A stretch of DNA of 64,000 bases from Cellvibrio fontiphilus_A (GCF_042646205.1 NZ_JBHRTF010000002.1:558001-622000), one strand, 5' to 3'. Shown: positions 8,535-17,219, numbered from the stretch's first letter. Translations and numbers: made by a program. The notes: generated from the letters alone by a model not told the origin.

Positions 8535-9732
8535 ATACTATTAATTGCTTAACTTTATCTCGAAATAGGCTACCAAATAACTTATGGTTTCCACTTTCAA
8601 AACGGATGCGTCCGGCGATAATGCATGGCGATATGCTAAGTTGTTTTGCGAGTGCTTTAATATCCTTGGGATCTTGTGATTTTAAAGAGTTAAAATCTGC
8701 AATGGATATTAATGCTTGCTGCGCTAAAGCATCTGCTTCTTGCTCAATTTTTTCCGCACTATTGAAGTCTAAATCATCAATAAACCAAACGTTTGAGCCA
8801 TCCATATGCAATGCAATATGTGCTAGTTCATGCATCAAGGTAAACCAAAAGTTGTCTAGCTTGTCATGGCGCAAGGTAAGCGCAATAACTGGATTGCCAC
8901 CTGCGGTTAAACAAACAGCACCATCAAGATATGTTTTTGGTAGATGCTCCTCAAACACCAGATGAATGCCACTACGGTTCAAATACTCTTTTGCTAGTAG
9001 CGGGCCTTTTTCAGACCAAGATAGCTGAACAAGTTTTTTCATCCATGCCAGGTTTACAGTATTTTTCTCGTATCTGACAGGTAACTGCTCCAAATGAGCT
9101 TTTTGTAGAATGCGTACTTGCCAAGCCCATATTGCATAAGAGTCTGTTTCTTTTTCATTACTACGCAAGTGTGCACTGGTGCGTAACAATGCTGGACGCA
9201 ATGAAAAACCTGAACTTACAGATGACAGAAATGCACTGAGATGTTCCGCAGCATACTCCTTTAATTCTTGAAGGCTACCATTGAATCCGTCGAAGTATCC
9301 GCGTTCGCGCATTTTGGCAAGAGGAAAAGCGAGCCAATCAATTTCAGGATTTTCAATCGATTTTTGCTGAGACTCACGAATAAGTACCTGAGCTGATATG
9401 CCCAAACTTTCGCTCAGTCTACGAATCATATTTAAGCTCAGTGGTCGCTTACCATTAAGCACTTCTGTGACTTTAGAGGCAGAACCTATGTACGGAATTA
9501 AGTCTTTGTTCCGTAAACCTTGCTGCTCCATGCGAAACTTGATGGCTTCGATGGGATCAGGCGGGTCTATCGGGTAACGTTCCTCTTCATAACGCTCTAT
9601 TAGTAATGCCAATACATCAAGCTCATCAGCCTCTGCGCTCCCTTTTACGATTTCCTTATCCATTAATGACATCAAATAAGCCAAAGCCTGTTCATGTTCT
9701 TGATCTGTTTTTATAATTTTGATGTGATTCAT
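8533..9732 (-). CDS. higA: HigA-type antitoxin fused to an ImmA/IrrE-like metallopeptidase domain
   Basis: 399 residues. Residues 1-60 have the helical N terminus of the COG5499 HigA class (TDQEHEQALAYLMSLMDKE). Residues about 62-120 form an XRE helix-turn-helix (NKDLIPYIGSASKVTEVLNGKRPLS). Residues about 240-380 are an ImmA/IrrE-like domain with HELAH (301-305), the HExxH zinc motif. The gene lies 9 bp after the toxin gene, in toxin-first order typical of higBA. It should neutralise HigB and repress the operon. The peptidase domain might act in antitoxin turnover or stress sensing, which is inference; it makes the protein about three times a standard HigA. Confidence 0.85.
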   Translation of the reverse strand: MNHIKIIKTDQEHEQALAYLMSLMDKEIVKGSAEADELDVLALLIERYEEERYPIDPPDPIEAIKFRMEQQGLRNKDLIPYIGSASKVTEVLNGKRPLSLNMIRRLSESLGISAQVLIRESQQKSIENPEIDWLAFPLAKMRERGYFDGFNGSLQELKEYAAEHLSAFLSSVSSGFSLRPALLRTSAHLRSNEKETDSYAIWAWQVRILQKAHLEQLPVRYEKNTVNLAWMKKLVQLSWSEKGPLLAKEYLNRSGIHLVFEEHLPKTYLDGAVCLTAGGNPVIALTLRHDKLDNFWFTLMHELAHIALHMDGSNVWFIDDLDFNSAEKIEQEADALAQQALISIADFNSLKSQDPKDIKALAKQLSISPCIIAGRIRFESGNHKLFGSLFRDKVKQLIV

Positions 9733-9741
9733 ATATGCCTC

Positions 9742-10026
9742 CTAAAAACGCTTCTTATCGTACTCTGCATGAGTACCAACCCATTCAACAACTACAAGGC
9801 CGTGCTCATATCTAACTTTAATAACGAGCCGATAATTGTTCCCCTTTATATTGAAAATTGCGCGGTTATCCGGTCGAAAATCCACACTGTTGTAACGGTT
9901 TTTAATGTCTTGTGGCGTTTTCCAATCCGCATTTTTCGTTTCATCAAACCATGTATCCAGAGCTTTCTTGGAATCCGCATGCTTAATGCTGAAATCTTCT
10001 AATTTATCTCTTCCTAAGACCCGCAT
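9742..10026 (-). CDS. higB: HigB-type mRNA interferase toxin
   Basis: 94 residues of the HigB toxin family (RelE/ParE superfold). Recognisable features are KKALDTWFDETKNADWKTPQDIKNRY, then the core strands FNIKGNNYRLVIKVRYE and the C-terminal VEWVGTHAEYDK. It would cleave mRNA on the ribosome and be held inactive by the downstream antitoxin. ATG 10026 is chosen because AGGGG sits five bases upstream; GTG 10032 would overlap that site. The promoter and a 13-bp operator dyad lie immediately upstream. Confidence 0.88.
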   Translation of the reverse strand: MRVLGRDKLEDFSIKHADSKKALDTWFDETKNADWKTPQDIKNRYNSVDFRPDNRAIFNIKGNNYRLVIKVRYEHGLVVVEWVGTHAEYDKKRF

Positions 10027-10040
10027 GAACACCCCTATAC

Positions 10041-10081
10041 CTTTTTGGGAAGTATATATACACTTCCCAAAAAGGGAACAA
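10041..10081 (-). promoter_or_regulatory. higBA promoter overlapped by a perfect 13-bp operator dyad
   Basis: Arms CTTTTTGGGAAGT (10041-10053) and ACTTCCCAAAAAG (10062-10074) are perfectly complementary with an 8-bp spacer. On the minus strand a sigma70-like promoter fits across it: TTGTTC (10076-10081), 17 bp, TATATA (10053-10058). Binding by the antitoxin would cover the -10 element and spacer, giving autorepression. The binding protein is inferred. Confidence 0.75.
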
Positions 10082-10097
10082 TCTTTACACTTCTAGG

Positions 10098-11930
10098 TTA
10101 TTCCACAGTCACCGACTTCGCCAAATTGCGTGGCTGATCCACATCCGTGCCCTTAATAATCGCGACGTAATAACTCAGCAACTGCAGCGGCAGGGTGTAG
10201 AGGATGGGTGCTAACCAGGGGTGGATATGCGGCACGTTAATGACACGCATGGTAGCGTCGGATTCAAATTTCGCATCTTCATCGGCAAATACATACAAGA
10301 TGCCGCCGCGCGCGCGTACTTCTTCCACGTTGGATTTTAATTTCTCCAACAAATCGTTATTGGGCGCTACTACGATGATCGGCATATGCGCGTCGATCAA
10401 TGCCAGCGGGCCGTGTTTTAATTCGCCCGCCGCGTAGGCCTCTGCATGAATGTAAGAAATTTCTTTCAGCTTCAGCGCACCTTCCATGGCGATGGGGTAT
10501 TGATCGCCGCGACCTAAAAAGAGTGCGTGATGTTTATCGGCAAACTCTTCGGCCAGTGCTTCAATTTTTGGTGCGAGTGCGAGTGACTCTTCCAATTTCG
10601 CCGGCAGATTTTTTAACGCCGCGACCATTTCTTTTTGTTGTTCTGTTGAAAGGCCGTTGTATTTACCAATCGCCAAAACCAACATCGCCAAACCCACCAA
10701 TTGGGTGGTGAAGGCTTTGGTGGAGGCCACACCAATTTCCGCACCGGCGCGCGTCATAAACGCGAGATCAGACTCGCGCACCAGCGATGAACCCGCCACG
10801 TTGCAAATACTCAAGCTGCCCAAATAGCCGAGTTCTTTTGCCAAGCGCAGTGCGGCAAGTGTATCGGCAGTTTCACCGGACTGGCTGATGGTGACAACCA
10901 TACTGTTGGGTTGCACAAAGGATTTGCGATAGCGGAACTCACTGGCAATTTCCACGTTACAGGAAATTCCGGCGAGGGATTCCAACCAATAGCGCGCTAC
11001 CATCGCCGAGTGATAACTGGTGCCGCAAGCGACGATTTGAATGTGTTTTACTTTTTTAAATAATTCTGCAGCGCCGTTGCCGAAGGTTTCATCCATTACC
11101 GATTCATTACTCAAACGACCTTCGAGTGTATTCATCACTGCGTTAGGCTGTTCGTAAATTTCCTTGAGCATAAAGTGACGGTATTGACCTTTATCGCCGG
11201 CGTCGTAACTGGCGGTAGATTCATGAATTTGGCGTTCAACGGCATTGCCATCTTTATCAAAAATCTTGATGCTGGTGCGGGTGATTTCCGCTACATCGCC
11301 TTCTTCCAAGAAGATAAAACGGCGAGTAACTGGCAAAAGTGCAAGTTGGTCAGACGCGATAAAATTTTCACCTATGCCCAAACCAATCACCAAAGGTGAA
11401 CCTGAACGAGCAACCACTAAACGCGATGCATCGTTTTTATCCATCAACACAGTGCCGTAAGCACCGTGCAATTGTTTAACGGTTTTTTGCACCGCCGCTA
11501 ATAAACTCTCGGCATTGTTTAATTCTTTTTGTACCAAGTGGGCGATCACTTCGGTATCGGTATCCGAGGTAAATACATAACCTTCTTCTTGCAGCAGACT
11601 GCGCAGTGAAGCGTGGTTTTCAATAATTCCGTTATGCACTACCGCGATATGTTCTTTGGAAACGTGTGGATGCGCATTGCGCTCACTCGGCTCGCCGTGG
11701 GTTGCCCAGCGGGTATGAGCAATACCAGTGCCACCCGGTGTTGGGCTGGCGTGTACGGCATCGGATAATTCTTTGACTTTGCCCAAGCGGCGCACGCGTT
11801 GTAATTCGCCGCTGCTATTCACCACTGCCACACCAGCTGAGTCGTATCCGCGATATTCAAGGCGGCGCAATCCTTCCACCAGAATATCCACCACATCGCG
11901 TTGCGCTACGGCGCCAACAATTCCACACAT
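10098..11930 (-). CDS. glmS: Glutamine--fructose-6-phosphate aminotransferase (isomerizing)
   Basis: 610 residues, full family length. The N-terminal glutaminase domain begins at Cys2 (MCGIVGA), the catalytic nucleophile after Met removal, followed by EYRGYDSAG and HTRWATHG. Two SIS isomerase domains follow (about 290-610) with CGTSYHSA and SQSGETADT, and the C terminus ends DQPRNLAKSVTVE as in the family. It makes glucosamine-6-phosphate from fructose-6-phosphate and glutamine, the first step to UDP-GlcNAc. AAGGAG precedes the ATG. No glmS ribozyme was recognised upstream; that gap holds a palindromic repeat. Confidence 0.97.
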   Translation of the reverse strand: MCGIVGAVAQRDVVDILVEGLRRLEYRGYDSAGVAVVNSSGELQRVRRLGKVKELSDAVHASPTPGGTGIAHTRWATHGEPSERNAHPHVSKEHIAVVHNGIIENHASLRSLLQEEGYVFTSDTDTEVIAHLVQKELNNAESLLAAVQKTVKQLHGAYGTVLMDKNDASRLVVARSGSPLVIGLGIGENFIASDQLALLPVTRRFIFLEEGDVAEITRTSIKIFDKDGNAVERQIHESTASYDAGDKGQYRHFMLKEIYEQPNAVMNTLEGRLSNESVMDETFGNGAAELFKKVKHIQIVACGTSYHSAMVARYWLESLAGISCNVEIASEFRYRKSFVQPNSMVVTISQSGETADTLAALRLAKELGYLGSLSICNVAGSSLVRESDLAFMTRAGAEIGVASTKAFTTQLVGLAMLVLAIGKYNGLSTEQQKEMVAALKNLPAKLEESLALAPKIEALAEEFADKHHALFLGRGDQYPIAMEGALKLKEISYIHAEAYAAGELKHGPLALIDAHMPIIVVAPNNDLLEKLKSNVEEVRARGGILYVFADEDAKFESDATMRVINVPHIHPWLAPILYTLPLQLLSYYVAIIKGTDVDQPRNLAKSVTVE

Positions 11931-11990
11931 AATTTTCTCCTTAGATTCTTTAGCTGTAGTAAAAAGTTTGTAGTCGTAAAAATAATTTTT

Positions 11991-12086
11991 TACCCCCTCC
12001 CTATCCCTCCCGGCTGCGCGCCCCGCTTAAAAGAGGAGGGAATAAAAACTCCTCCCCCCTTACCAAGGGGGAGGTTGGGAGGGGGT
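11991..12086. repeat. Palindromic intergenic repeat, copy 1 (glmR-glmS gap)
   Basis: A GC-rich element bounded by ACCCCCTCCC (11992-12001) and GGGAGGGGGT (12077-12086), with an inner hairpin CTCCCCCCTTACCAAGGGGG. It abuts the glmR stop codon. On the opposite strand its outer 35 bases nearly match copy 2 at 45191-45225. Confidence 0.8.
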
Positions 12087-12848
12087 CTAACCAATAATCA
12101 CTTGCACACCTTGTTGTTCGATTTTTTGTTTGTCTTTTGCATCAATGCCATCATCAGTGACGAGGACTTTGATCGCTGACCAGGGCAATTCCAGGTTGTG
12201 GATTTTGCGCCCGATTTTGTCCGACTCCGCCATTACAATCACTTCGCGCGCGACTTCGGCCATCACCCGGCTCAAGCTGTAAAGTTCGTTGAATGTTGTC
12301 GTGCCGCGCTCCAAATCCAAACCATCGGCACCGATAAAAAATTGGTCGAAGTTGTAGGAACGTAAAATCTGTTCGGCGAGTTGGCCCTGAAAGCCTTCGG
12401 ATTTTGGGTCCCAGGTGCCGCCGGTCATCAGAATGGTGGGTTCGTTTTCCAGCTCGCGCAGGGCGTTGGCGATGCTGAGGGAGTTGGTCATGACCACCAA
12501 GCCTTGCTTGTGCGATAACTCGGGCAATAACGCTGAGGTAGTGGAACTGCCGCTATCTAGGATGATGCGGTTGTGGTCGCGGATCAGCTGCGCGGCGGCT
12601 TTGGCAATAGCCTGCTTACGAACCGAAACTTTTTCCACCGGATCACTCATCAACTCCTGCGGCACCGGAACCGCACCACCGTAACGGCGCAGCAGTAACC
12701 CATTGGATTCCAGAGCGGCCAGATCCTTACGAATAGTCACTTCCGAGGTAGAAAACTGCTCGGCCAGCGCTTCAACACTGACTTCGCCACTGCTGTTAAG
12801 CAGGTCGATAATCGCCCGACGGCGCTGCTGGGTGTTGCGTTTTGTCAT
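12087..12848 (-). CDS. glmR: DeoR-family regulator of amino-sugar synthesis (GlmR-like)
   Basis: 253 residues of the DeoR/GlpR family. An N-terminal winged helix-turn-helix (about 6-57) contains RRAIIDLLNSSGEVSVEALAEQF and the signature TIRKDLAALE. A C-terminal sugar-phosphate sensor domain (about 75-245) follows, with GSSTTSALLPEL and FIGADGLD. It is just upstream of glmS; in Pseudomonas the equivalent gene between glmU and glmS is glmR, hence the symbol. The ligand is probably an amino-sugar phosphate. The promoter is embedded in an inverted repeat, suggesting autoregulation. Confidence 0.85.
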   Translation of the reverse strand: MTKRNTQQRRRAIIDLLNSSGEVSVEALAEQFSTSEVTIRKDLAALESNGLLLRRYGGAVPVPQELMSDPVEKVSVRKQAIAKAAAQLIRDHNRIILDSGSSTTSALLPELSHKQGLVVMTNSLSIANALRELENEPTILMTGGTWDPKSEGFQGQLAEQILRSYNFDQFFIGADGLDLERGTTTFNELYSLSRVMAEVAREVIVMAESDKIGRKIHNLELPWSAIKVLVTDDGIDAKDKQKIEQQGVQVIIG

Positions 12849-12861
12849 CTTACGCTGCCAA

Positions 12862-12910
12862 AAAAGTTTCGATTTGAAAGATATTTTAGTCTTTCGAAAC
12901 TTTTAAGCAA
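12862..12910 (-). promoter_or_regulatory. glmR promoter with DeoR-type operator
   Basis: Arms AAAAGTTTCGA (12862-12872) and TCGAAACTTTT (12894-12904) are perfectly complementary, about three helical turns apart. Nested inside is GAAAGA/TCTTTC (12876-12881 and 12890-12895). On the minus strand -35 TTGCTT (12905-12910), 16 bp, -10 TAAAAT (12883-12888) overlaps both. TTTCG/CGAAA half-sites are known for DeoR-family operators; GlmR binding is inferred. Confidence 0.65.
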
Positions 12911-12954
12911 GTTTTTGTTTGCTTTTTATCCACAATCCACCCGTTCACGCCAAT

Positions 12955-12989
12955 AAAAAAGCAGCTATCCGCTGGATAGCTGCTTTTTT
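12955..12989. terminator. Bidirectional-looking terminator after the GH9 gene
   Basis: Perfect 16-bp arms AAAAAAGCAGCTATCC (12955-12970) and GGATAGCTGCTTTTTT (12974-12989) with a GCT loop, 45 bp beyond the GH9 stop. The A/T ends provide a T-run in either direction; it terminates the leftward cellulase transcript before glmR. Confidence 0.92.
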
Positions 12990-13034
12990 GGAAAGGCGCC
13001 TCTATAAAATAGACGCTTCTGTTTACAGCGCGGG

Positions 13035-15092
13035 CTAAGGCGCAGGTACAAACTTGGACAACAGACGAATATAAGCGACCTGATAGTCGTTGTGGTTTTC
13101 GGTGATCTGCCAGGAATTGAGCGGCCAGCTGGTGTTGAAGTCCAGGTAGGCTTTCATTGCCGGTTGGCCTTTAGGTGGGTTGGGCGCAGCTGATCCGCAA
13201 CCGGCATTCGGGCTGCCAGAGGTGCAGTTGCCATCCCAATCGTAAGACGGGTTGGGGCCGCCCACTAAAAAGCCGGGCGCTGGACCGTAGGTTGAGCGGC
13301 CAACCCTGTCCCAGAGTGGACTGTCATCCGTAAACCAGGAGTGGTAGAACTCGTTGACCGAGCTGTGCACACCCAGGCTGTACATATTGGACAGGTAGAC
13401 CATCGCCTGTGGGTTAACGCCGTGGATGTAATTCAGGTAGCCCACCGCCGCGTTGCGCACCTCGGTTTGATCGATACCACTGATGTTGTAGTCGATCAGA
13501 TTGTGGAAGGTTAGCCCCTTGCGGGAAATGGTGCGGTTACTGCCCCAGGTGAAATTGCTGGTGCCTATGTAGGCGCGATAGGGGTCATCGCCGTTTCGCA
13601 CCGCCGGCCAGTTATTGTTGGCGTTGAACGCGGATTGGTATTGATTTTTCAGGCTGGTAGCGACGGCACCGGTCGCATCGGGCAAGCTGGCGTAATAGAG
13701 CCAGGCGGTAACTTCAGGTTCGTTCCATACATCCACCCAACTGGTGGCGTTAGTCGCATTGGCATCCACATGGCTGCGATAAGTAGCGGAACCGGTCGCG
13801 GCAAACAGGTAAATCGCGGCGGTGGTTTTCTTGGTGGCGCGGCCGGCGTCATCCACCTCTTGTTGACCAGCGCCCAAACCGGCCGATACACCCTCGTTAT
13901 TGCGGAAGGTTACATTGGGGTTGGCGACCGCCCAAGCCCAGGCATTTTCTGCGCGGGTTTTCAGGTCGGCAGCGTAGGTATTCAACTCGGGGTTATCCAA
14001 CCCAGCCAGAATTTTACTGCCGAGAGCAAATGCACCGGCACTGGTGAGGGTTGCCGAAGTGCTCGCTGGGCCGTAATAGCTGGGGCCGGTGGCGCTTGAA
14101 GGTGGGCTGGCGTGTTGGTTGGGCGCTTTTTCGTGGGATAACCCAAGAATCGATAGCACCGAGCCATCGCTGTTCTGCATTTTCTTCAGCCAGTCAAAAC
14201 CCCATTTGATCTCGTCGATGATGTCAGGCACACCGTTGCCGGACTCGGGGATGTTGTAATCGTCCGTCCAGATAGTTGGGTTTTCCGCGTAGGCGTGGAG
14301 CAGGGCGACCAGATAATAGGCGTGCCAGTTGGTGTATTTGTTGTAATCGCCGGCGTCATACCAGCCGCCGGATAGGTCTTTTTCGGTCGCGGTGTTATTT
14401 TTGTCGCTGAAGAGGCGTGCGTTTTTATCTTGCCCAGCACCTATGTGGCTGGCGCCATCGGTCCAGCCCAACTCTGCAAAGGGTAATTCCTTGGGGAAAC
14501 CGGCACGTTGGTAAAAGAAACTGCGCATGGCGTGTTTGAGTACGGGTTTGTACACATCCGCACCAATATTGAACCCGGGCGAGCGCACATTCTTTTCCAC
14601 ATCCACCACCGCATAGCGGCCCGGTGTGGTGACGCTGGAGAAATCGAACCACCAGGCTCTATCGCCGGCGGCATCAAAAGTCGCGCCGGATTTCCAACTC
14701 ACCGCGCTGCCGCTAAACACCACCGCATTGGTATCGAGATTCATCAGCTGGTAAGTCGCACCGGGAGTAAAACTCAACGCAGCGTCATAGCCGGTTTGCG
14801 GATCGCGAATCACCGCGACCTTTTTGGCATGGGGCAAGTAACCGAATTGGTCGACCACAATAAAGCTGCTGATAGTCACCGCACCCTGACTTGCTGCACT
14901 GGAAGCGGCTAGCGATGAAGCTGCTGCGGATGAAGGCGCTATGGACGAAGCGGCAACCGATGCGGGCGCAACACTGCTGGCGGGTGCAATAGAAGAAGCT
15001 GGCTTGGGCGCACTCGAACCGCCACCTCCACCGCCACAGGCAGTTAGAGATCCACTCAAAAGCAGGCCAAGTAAAAGTTTGGACGTTTTCAT
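13035..15092 (-). CDS. GH9 cellulase (endoglucanase), surface lipoprotein
   Basis: 685 residues. The lipobox LTAC puts the lipidated cysteine at 19, followed by a run of Gly and a Ser/Ala/Pro linker to about residue 72. An N-terminal Ig-like (CelD_N) domain begins FIVVDQFGYLPHAKKVAVI. The GH9 catalytic (alpha/alpha)6 barrel covers about 178-680, with GGWYDAGDYNKYTN (D246 and D249, the base and its partner), HSWFTDDSPLW, GPAPGFLVGGPN and the C-terminal acid E665 in ITENHNDYQVAYI. It should cut beta-1,4-glucans while anchored in the outer membrane. No carbohydrate-binding module is seen. It sits between glmU and glmR, with its own terminator. Confidence 0.92.
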   Translation of the reverse strand: MKTSKLLLGLLLSGSLTACGGGGGGSSAPKPASSIAPASSVAPASVAASSIAPSSAAASSLAASSAASQGAVTISSFIVVDQFGYLPHAKKVAVIRDPQTGYDAALSFTPGATYQLMNLDTNAVVFSGSAVSWKSGATFDAAGDRAWWFDFSSVTTPGRYAVVDVEKNVRSPGFNIGADVYKPVLKHAMRSFFYQRAGFPKELPFAELGWTDGASHIGAGQDKNARLFSDKNNTATEKDLSGGWYDAGDYNKYTNWHAYYLVALLHAYAENPTIWTDDYNIPESGNGVPDIIDEIKWGFDWLKKMQNSDGSVLSILGLSHEKAPNQHASPPSSATGPSYYGPASTSATLTSAGAFALGSKILAGLDNPELNTYAADLKTRAENAWAWAVANPNVTFRNNEGVSAGLGAGQQEVDDAGRATKKTTAAIYLFAATGSATYRSHVDANATNATSWVDVWNEPEVTAWLYYASLPDATGAVATSLKNQYQSAFNANNNWPAVRNGDDPYRAYIGTSNFTWGSNRTISRKGLTFHNLIDYNISGIDQTEVRNAAVGYLNYIHGVNPQAMVYLSNMYSLGVHSSVNEFYHSWFTDDSPLWDRVGRSTYGPAPGFLVGGPNPSYDWDGNCTSGSPNAGCGSAAPNPPKGQPAMKAYLDFNTSWPLNSWQITENHNDYQVAYIRLLSKFVPAP

Positions 15093-15136
15093 ATATCGCT
15101 CACAGTTATTATTGATTTGGAGCGATATTAATCACT

Positions 15137-15146
15137 TAACCGGTTA
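15137..15146. promoter_or_regulatory. Candidate operator palindrome upstream of the GH9 gene
   Basis: A perfect 10-bp palindrome TAACCGGTTA lies 45 bp upstream of the cellulase start. The central CG and size resemble half of a LacI-type operator, but the regulator is unknown and a 10-bp palindrome can occur by chance. Confidence 0.3.
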
Positions 15147-15268
15147 CATGCATTTGCATATTGAGTAATTTCCAAAACTTTACGCTAGATACTGACAGGG
15201 ATTCATAGTCGGCTTTGCGAGCAGGTTTTTTCGAATCACACGCGACGCGTTTACAGAAGGTGGAAAAG

Positions 15269-15298
15269 AAAAAACCGTCATCCCAAAAGAGATGACGG
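15269..15298 (-). terminator. Rho-independent terminator of glmU
   Basis: On the minus strand CCGTCATC (15291-15298), 8-nt loop, GATGACGG (15275-15282), then six T (15269-15274). It starts about 30 bp after the glmU stop. Confidence 0.88.
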
Positions 15299-15326
15299 CT
15301 TGCGTAGTCAATCGCGCGGGAGATAA

Positions 15327-16685
15327 TTACTTCTTGGTAGGACGCTCCCAACCCTGGATATTGCGCTGTTTACTGCGCGCAATCGCCAGTTCGGCGGCTT
15401 CCACATCTTTAGTAATAATTGAGCCAGCGCCTACGGTTGCACCAGCACCGATTTTTACGGGTGCAACCAAAGCCGAGTTGGAACCGATAAACGCGTTATC
15501 ACCAATCTCGGTTTTAAATTTATTCACACCATCGTAATTACAAGTAATTGTGCCTGCGCCCACATTCACTTTAGTGCCGACTTTAGCATCGCCGATATAA
15601 CTCAAGTGATTCACTTTACTGCCTTTGGCGATGACCGCTTTTTTGGTCTCAACAAAGTTGCCGATTTTCACGTCGTCGGCCAAATCAGTGCCCGGGCGCA
15701 AACGGGCGTAGGGGCCAATATCACAATTGGCTGCCATGACTGCTTCTTCAATATGGCTGAAGGCTTTGATGTGGGTTCCTGCTCCAATCTTGCTATTGAT
15801 AATCACACAGTTGGGTTCAATAACCACACCATCACCCAACACAACATCGCCTTCAAATACACAGTTCACATCAATCACTACATCGCGACCGGCGGTTAGA
15901 TTACCGCGAATATCAAAGCGCGATGGATCGAGAAGCGTCACGCCCGCTACCATCAATTCATTGGCTTTTTGTTGTTGATAAAAACGTTCCAGTGCAGCCT
16001 GCTGTTGGCGATTATTAATACCTTCCACTTCTTCAACGGCTTTCGGCTGTTCAACATGGATAGCAATACCGTCGGCTTTGGCCATGGCAATAATATCGGT
16101 GAGGTAATACTCACCCTGTGCGTTGTTGTTTTTTAATTGCGGTAACCATTTCTGCAGATGCGCGGCTTTCACCGCCATGATGCCGGTATTAATTTCAGCA
16201 ATTTTTTTCTGCTCATCACTGGCATCCTTGTGTTCAACAATGGCAATGACTGCACCTGAGGCGTCGCGAACGATTCGGCCATAGCCGGTTGGATCTTGCA
16301 TATTGACGGTGAGCAAACCCATTTGTTTTTCATTCACACCGGCAATCAGTTTTTGCAGGGTTTCTGCGCGGGTCAGCGGCACATCGCCGTAGAGAATTAA
16401 TACAGTTGCATCATTACGCAGTTGGGGCAGGGCTTGTTGTACTGCGTGACCAGTGCCGAGTTGCTCTGCTTGCAATACAAATTTGACATCCGGCGCCGCC
16501 ATTTTTTGTTCAACTTTTTCTGCGCCATGCCCGACGATAATCAGGATCTGTTCGCCACCCACTTGGCGCGCCGTGTCCACAACATGTTGTACCAGTGCTT
16601 TACCACCAATCGGATGCAACACCTTGGGCAGATCAGAGCGCATACGGGTGCCTTTACCGGCAGCCAGAACCAGAATATCGAGCAT
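15327..16685 (-). CDS. glmU: Bifunctional GlcNAc-1-P uridyltransferase / glucosamine-1-P acetyltransferase
   Basis: 452 residues, standard for GlmU. The N-terminal Rossmann-like pyrophosphorylase domain (1-about 228) has LAAGKGTRMRSDLPKVLHP. The C-terminal left-handed beta-helix (about 250-452) shows hexapeptide repeats and the acetyltransferase segment GAGTITCNYDGVNKFKT. It converts GlcN-1-P to GlcNAc-1-P and then UDP-GlcNAc for peptidoglycan and LPS. GGA lies seven bases before the ATG. It follows atpC on the same strand, as in Pseudomonas, with a strong terminator between them. Confidence 0.97.
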   Translation of the reverse strand: MLDILVLAAGKGTRMRSDLPKVLHPIGGKALVQHVVDTARQVGGEQILIIVGHGAEKVEQKMAAPDVKFVLQAEQLGTGHAVQQALPQLRNDATVLILYGDVPLTRAETLQKLIAGVNEKQMGLLTVNMQDPTGYGRIVRDASGAVIAIVEHKDASDEQKKIAEINTGIMAVKAAHLQKWLPQLKNNNAQGEYYLTDIIAMAKADGIAIHVEQPKAVEEVEGINNRQQQAALERFYQQQKANELMVAGVTLLDPSRFDIRGNLTAGRDVVIDVNCVFEGDVVLGDGVVIEPNCVIINSKIGAGTHIKAFSHIEEAVMAANCDIGPYARLRPGTDLADDVKIGNFVETKKAVIAKGSKVNHLSYIGDAKVGTKVNVGAGTITCNYDGVNKFKTEIGDNAFIGSNSALVAPVKIGAGATVGAGSIITKDVEAAELAIARSKQRNIQGWERPTKK

Positions 16686-16744
16686 AGTGGAATCCTTTTT
16701 CTAAATTTACGGTTAGCAGCGCACTAGCGCGGGAAAATTGTAAT

Positions 16745-16774
16745 AAAAAAGGCGACTCGAAAGTCGCCTTTTTT
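16745..16774. terminator. Terminator of the ATP synthase operon
   Basis: Perfect arms AAAAAAGGCGACT (16745-16757) and AGTCGCCTTTTTT (16762-16774) around CGAA, between atpC and glmU. It is symmetric, and leftward transcripts from the atp operon meet it about 20 bp after the atpC stop. Confidence 0.92.
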
Positions 16775-16793
16775 GGGTAAATCCAATCGTCGT

Positions 16794-17219
16794 TTACTTG
16801 CCTGCTTTTCGCTTGATCGCCTGCAAGGTGCGCAACTGAGCAGCAGCTTCTGCCAATTGGGCGGCGGCACGTTGGAAGTCTATCTCTTTTGCTTGCTCAG
16901 ACAGTTGATGCTGAGCCAGCTGCTGCGCTTCCAGTGCGGCAGCTTCATCCATATCATCGGCACGCAGTGCGGTATCTGCCAGCACGGTCACGTGATAGGG
17001 CTGAACCTCAAGGTAGCCACCAGAAACAAAGAACACTTCCTCGGCACCACCTGGTTTGATAAGACGCACGGGGCCTGGATTGATACCAGTCAACAAGGGT
17101 GCGTGGCCATAGGCAATACCTATGTCACCCAATGTACCTGTGGCAATTACCATCTCCACAATACCGGAGAAAATTTCACGCTCAGCACTGACGATATCGC
17201 ATTGAATAGTCATGGCCAT
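16794..17219 (-). CDS. atpC: ATP synthase F1 epsilon subunit
   Basis: 141 residues. The N-terminal beta-sandwich (about 1-86; TIQCDIVSAEREIFSG, GDIGIAYGHAPLLTGI) is followed by a C-terminal helical hairpin rich in Ala and Gln (about 90-141). Epsilon links gamma to the c-ring and can inhibit ATP hydrolysis. It is the last gene of the atp operon, just before the terminator. Two in-frame ATGs (17219, 17213) are both possible starts. Confidence 0.96.
   Translation of the reverse strand: MAMTIQCDIVSAEREIFSGIVEMVIATGTLGDIGIAYGHAPLLTGINPGPVRLIKPGGAEEVFFVSGGYLEVQPYHVTVLADTALRADDMDEAAALEAQQLAQHQLSEQAKEIDFQRAAAQLAEAAAQLRTLQAIKRKAGK

Noticed and set aside
11931..12086. glmS ribozyme upstream of glmS
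   Set aside because: The gap holds a palindromic repeat and no sequence resembling the ribozyme core; that ribozyme is typical of Gram-positives.
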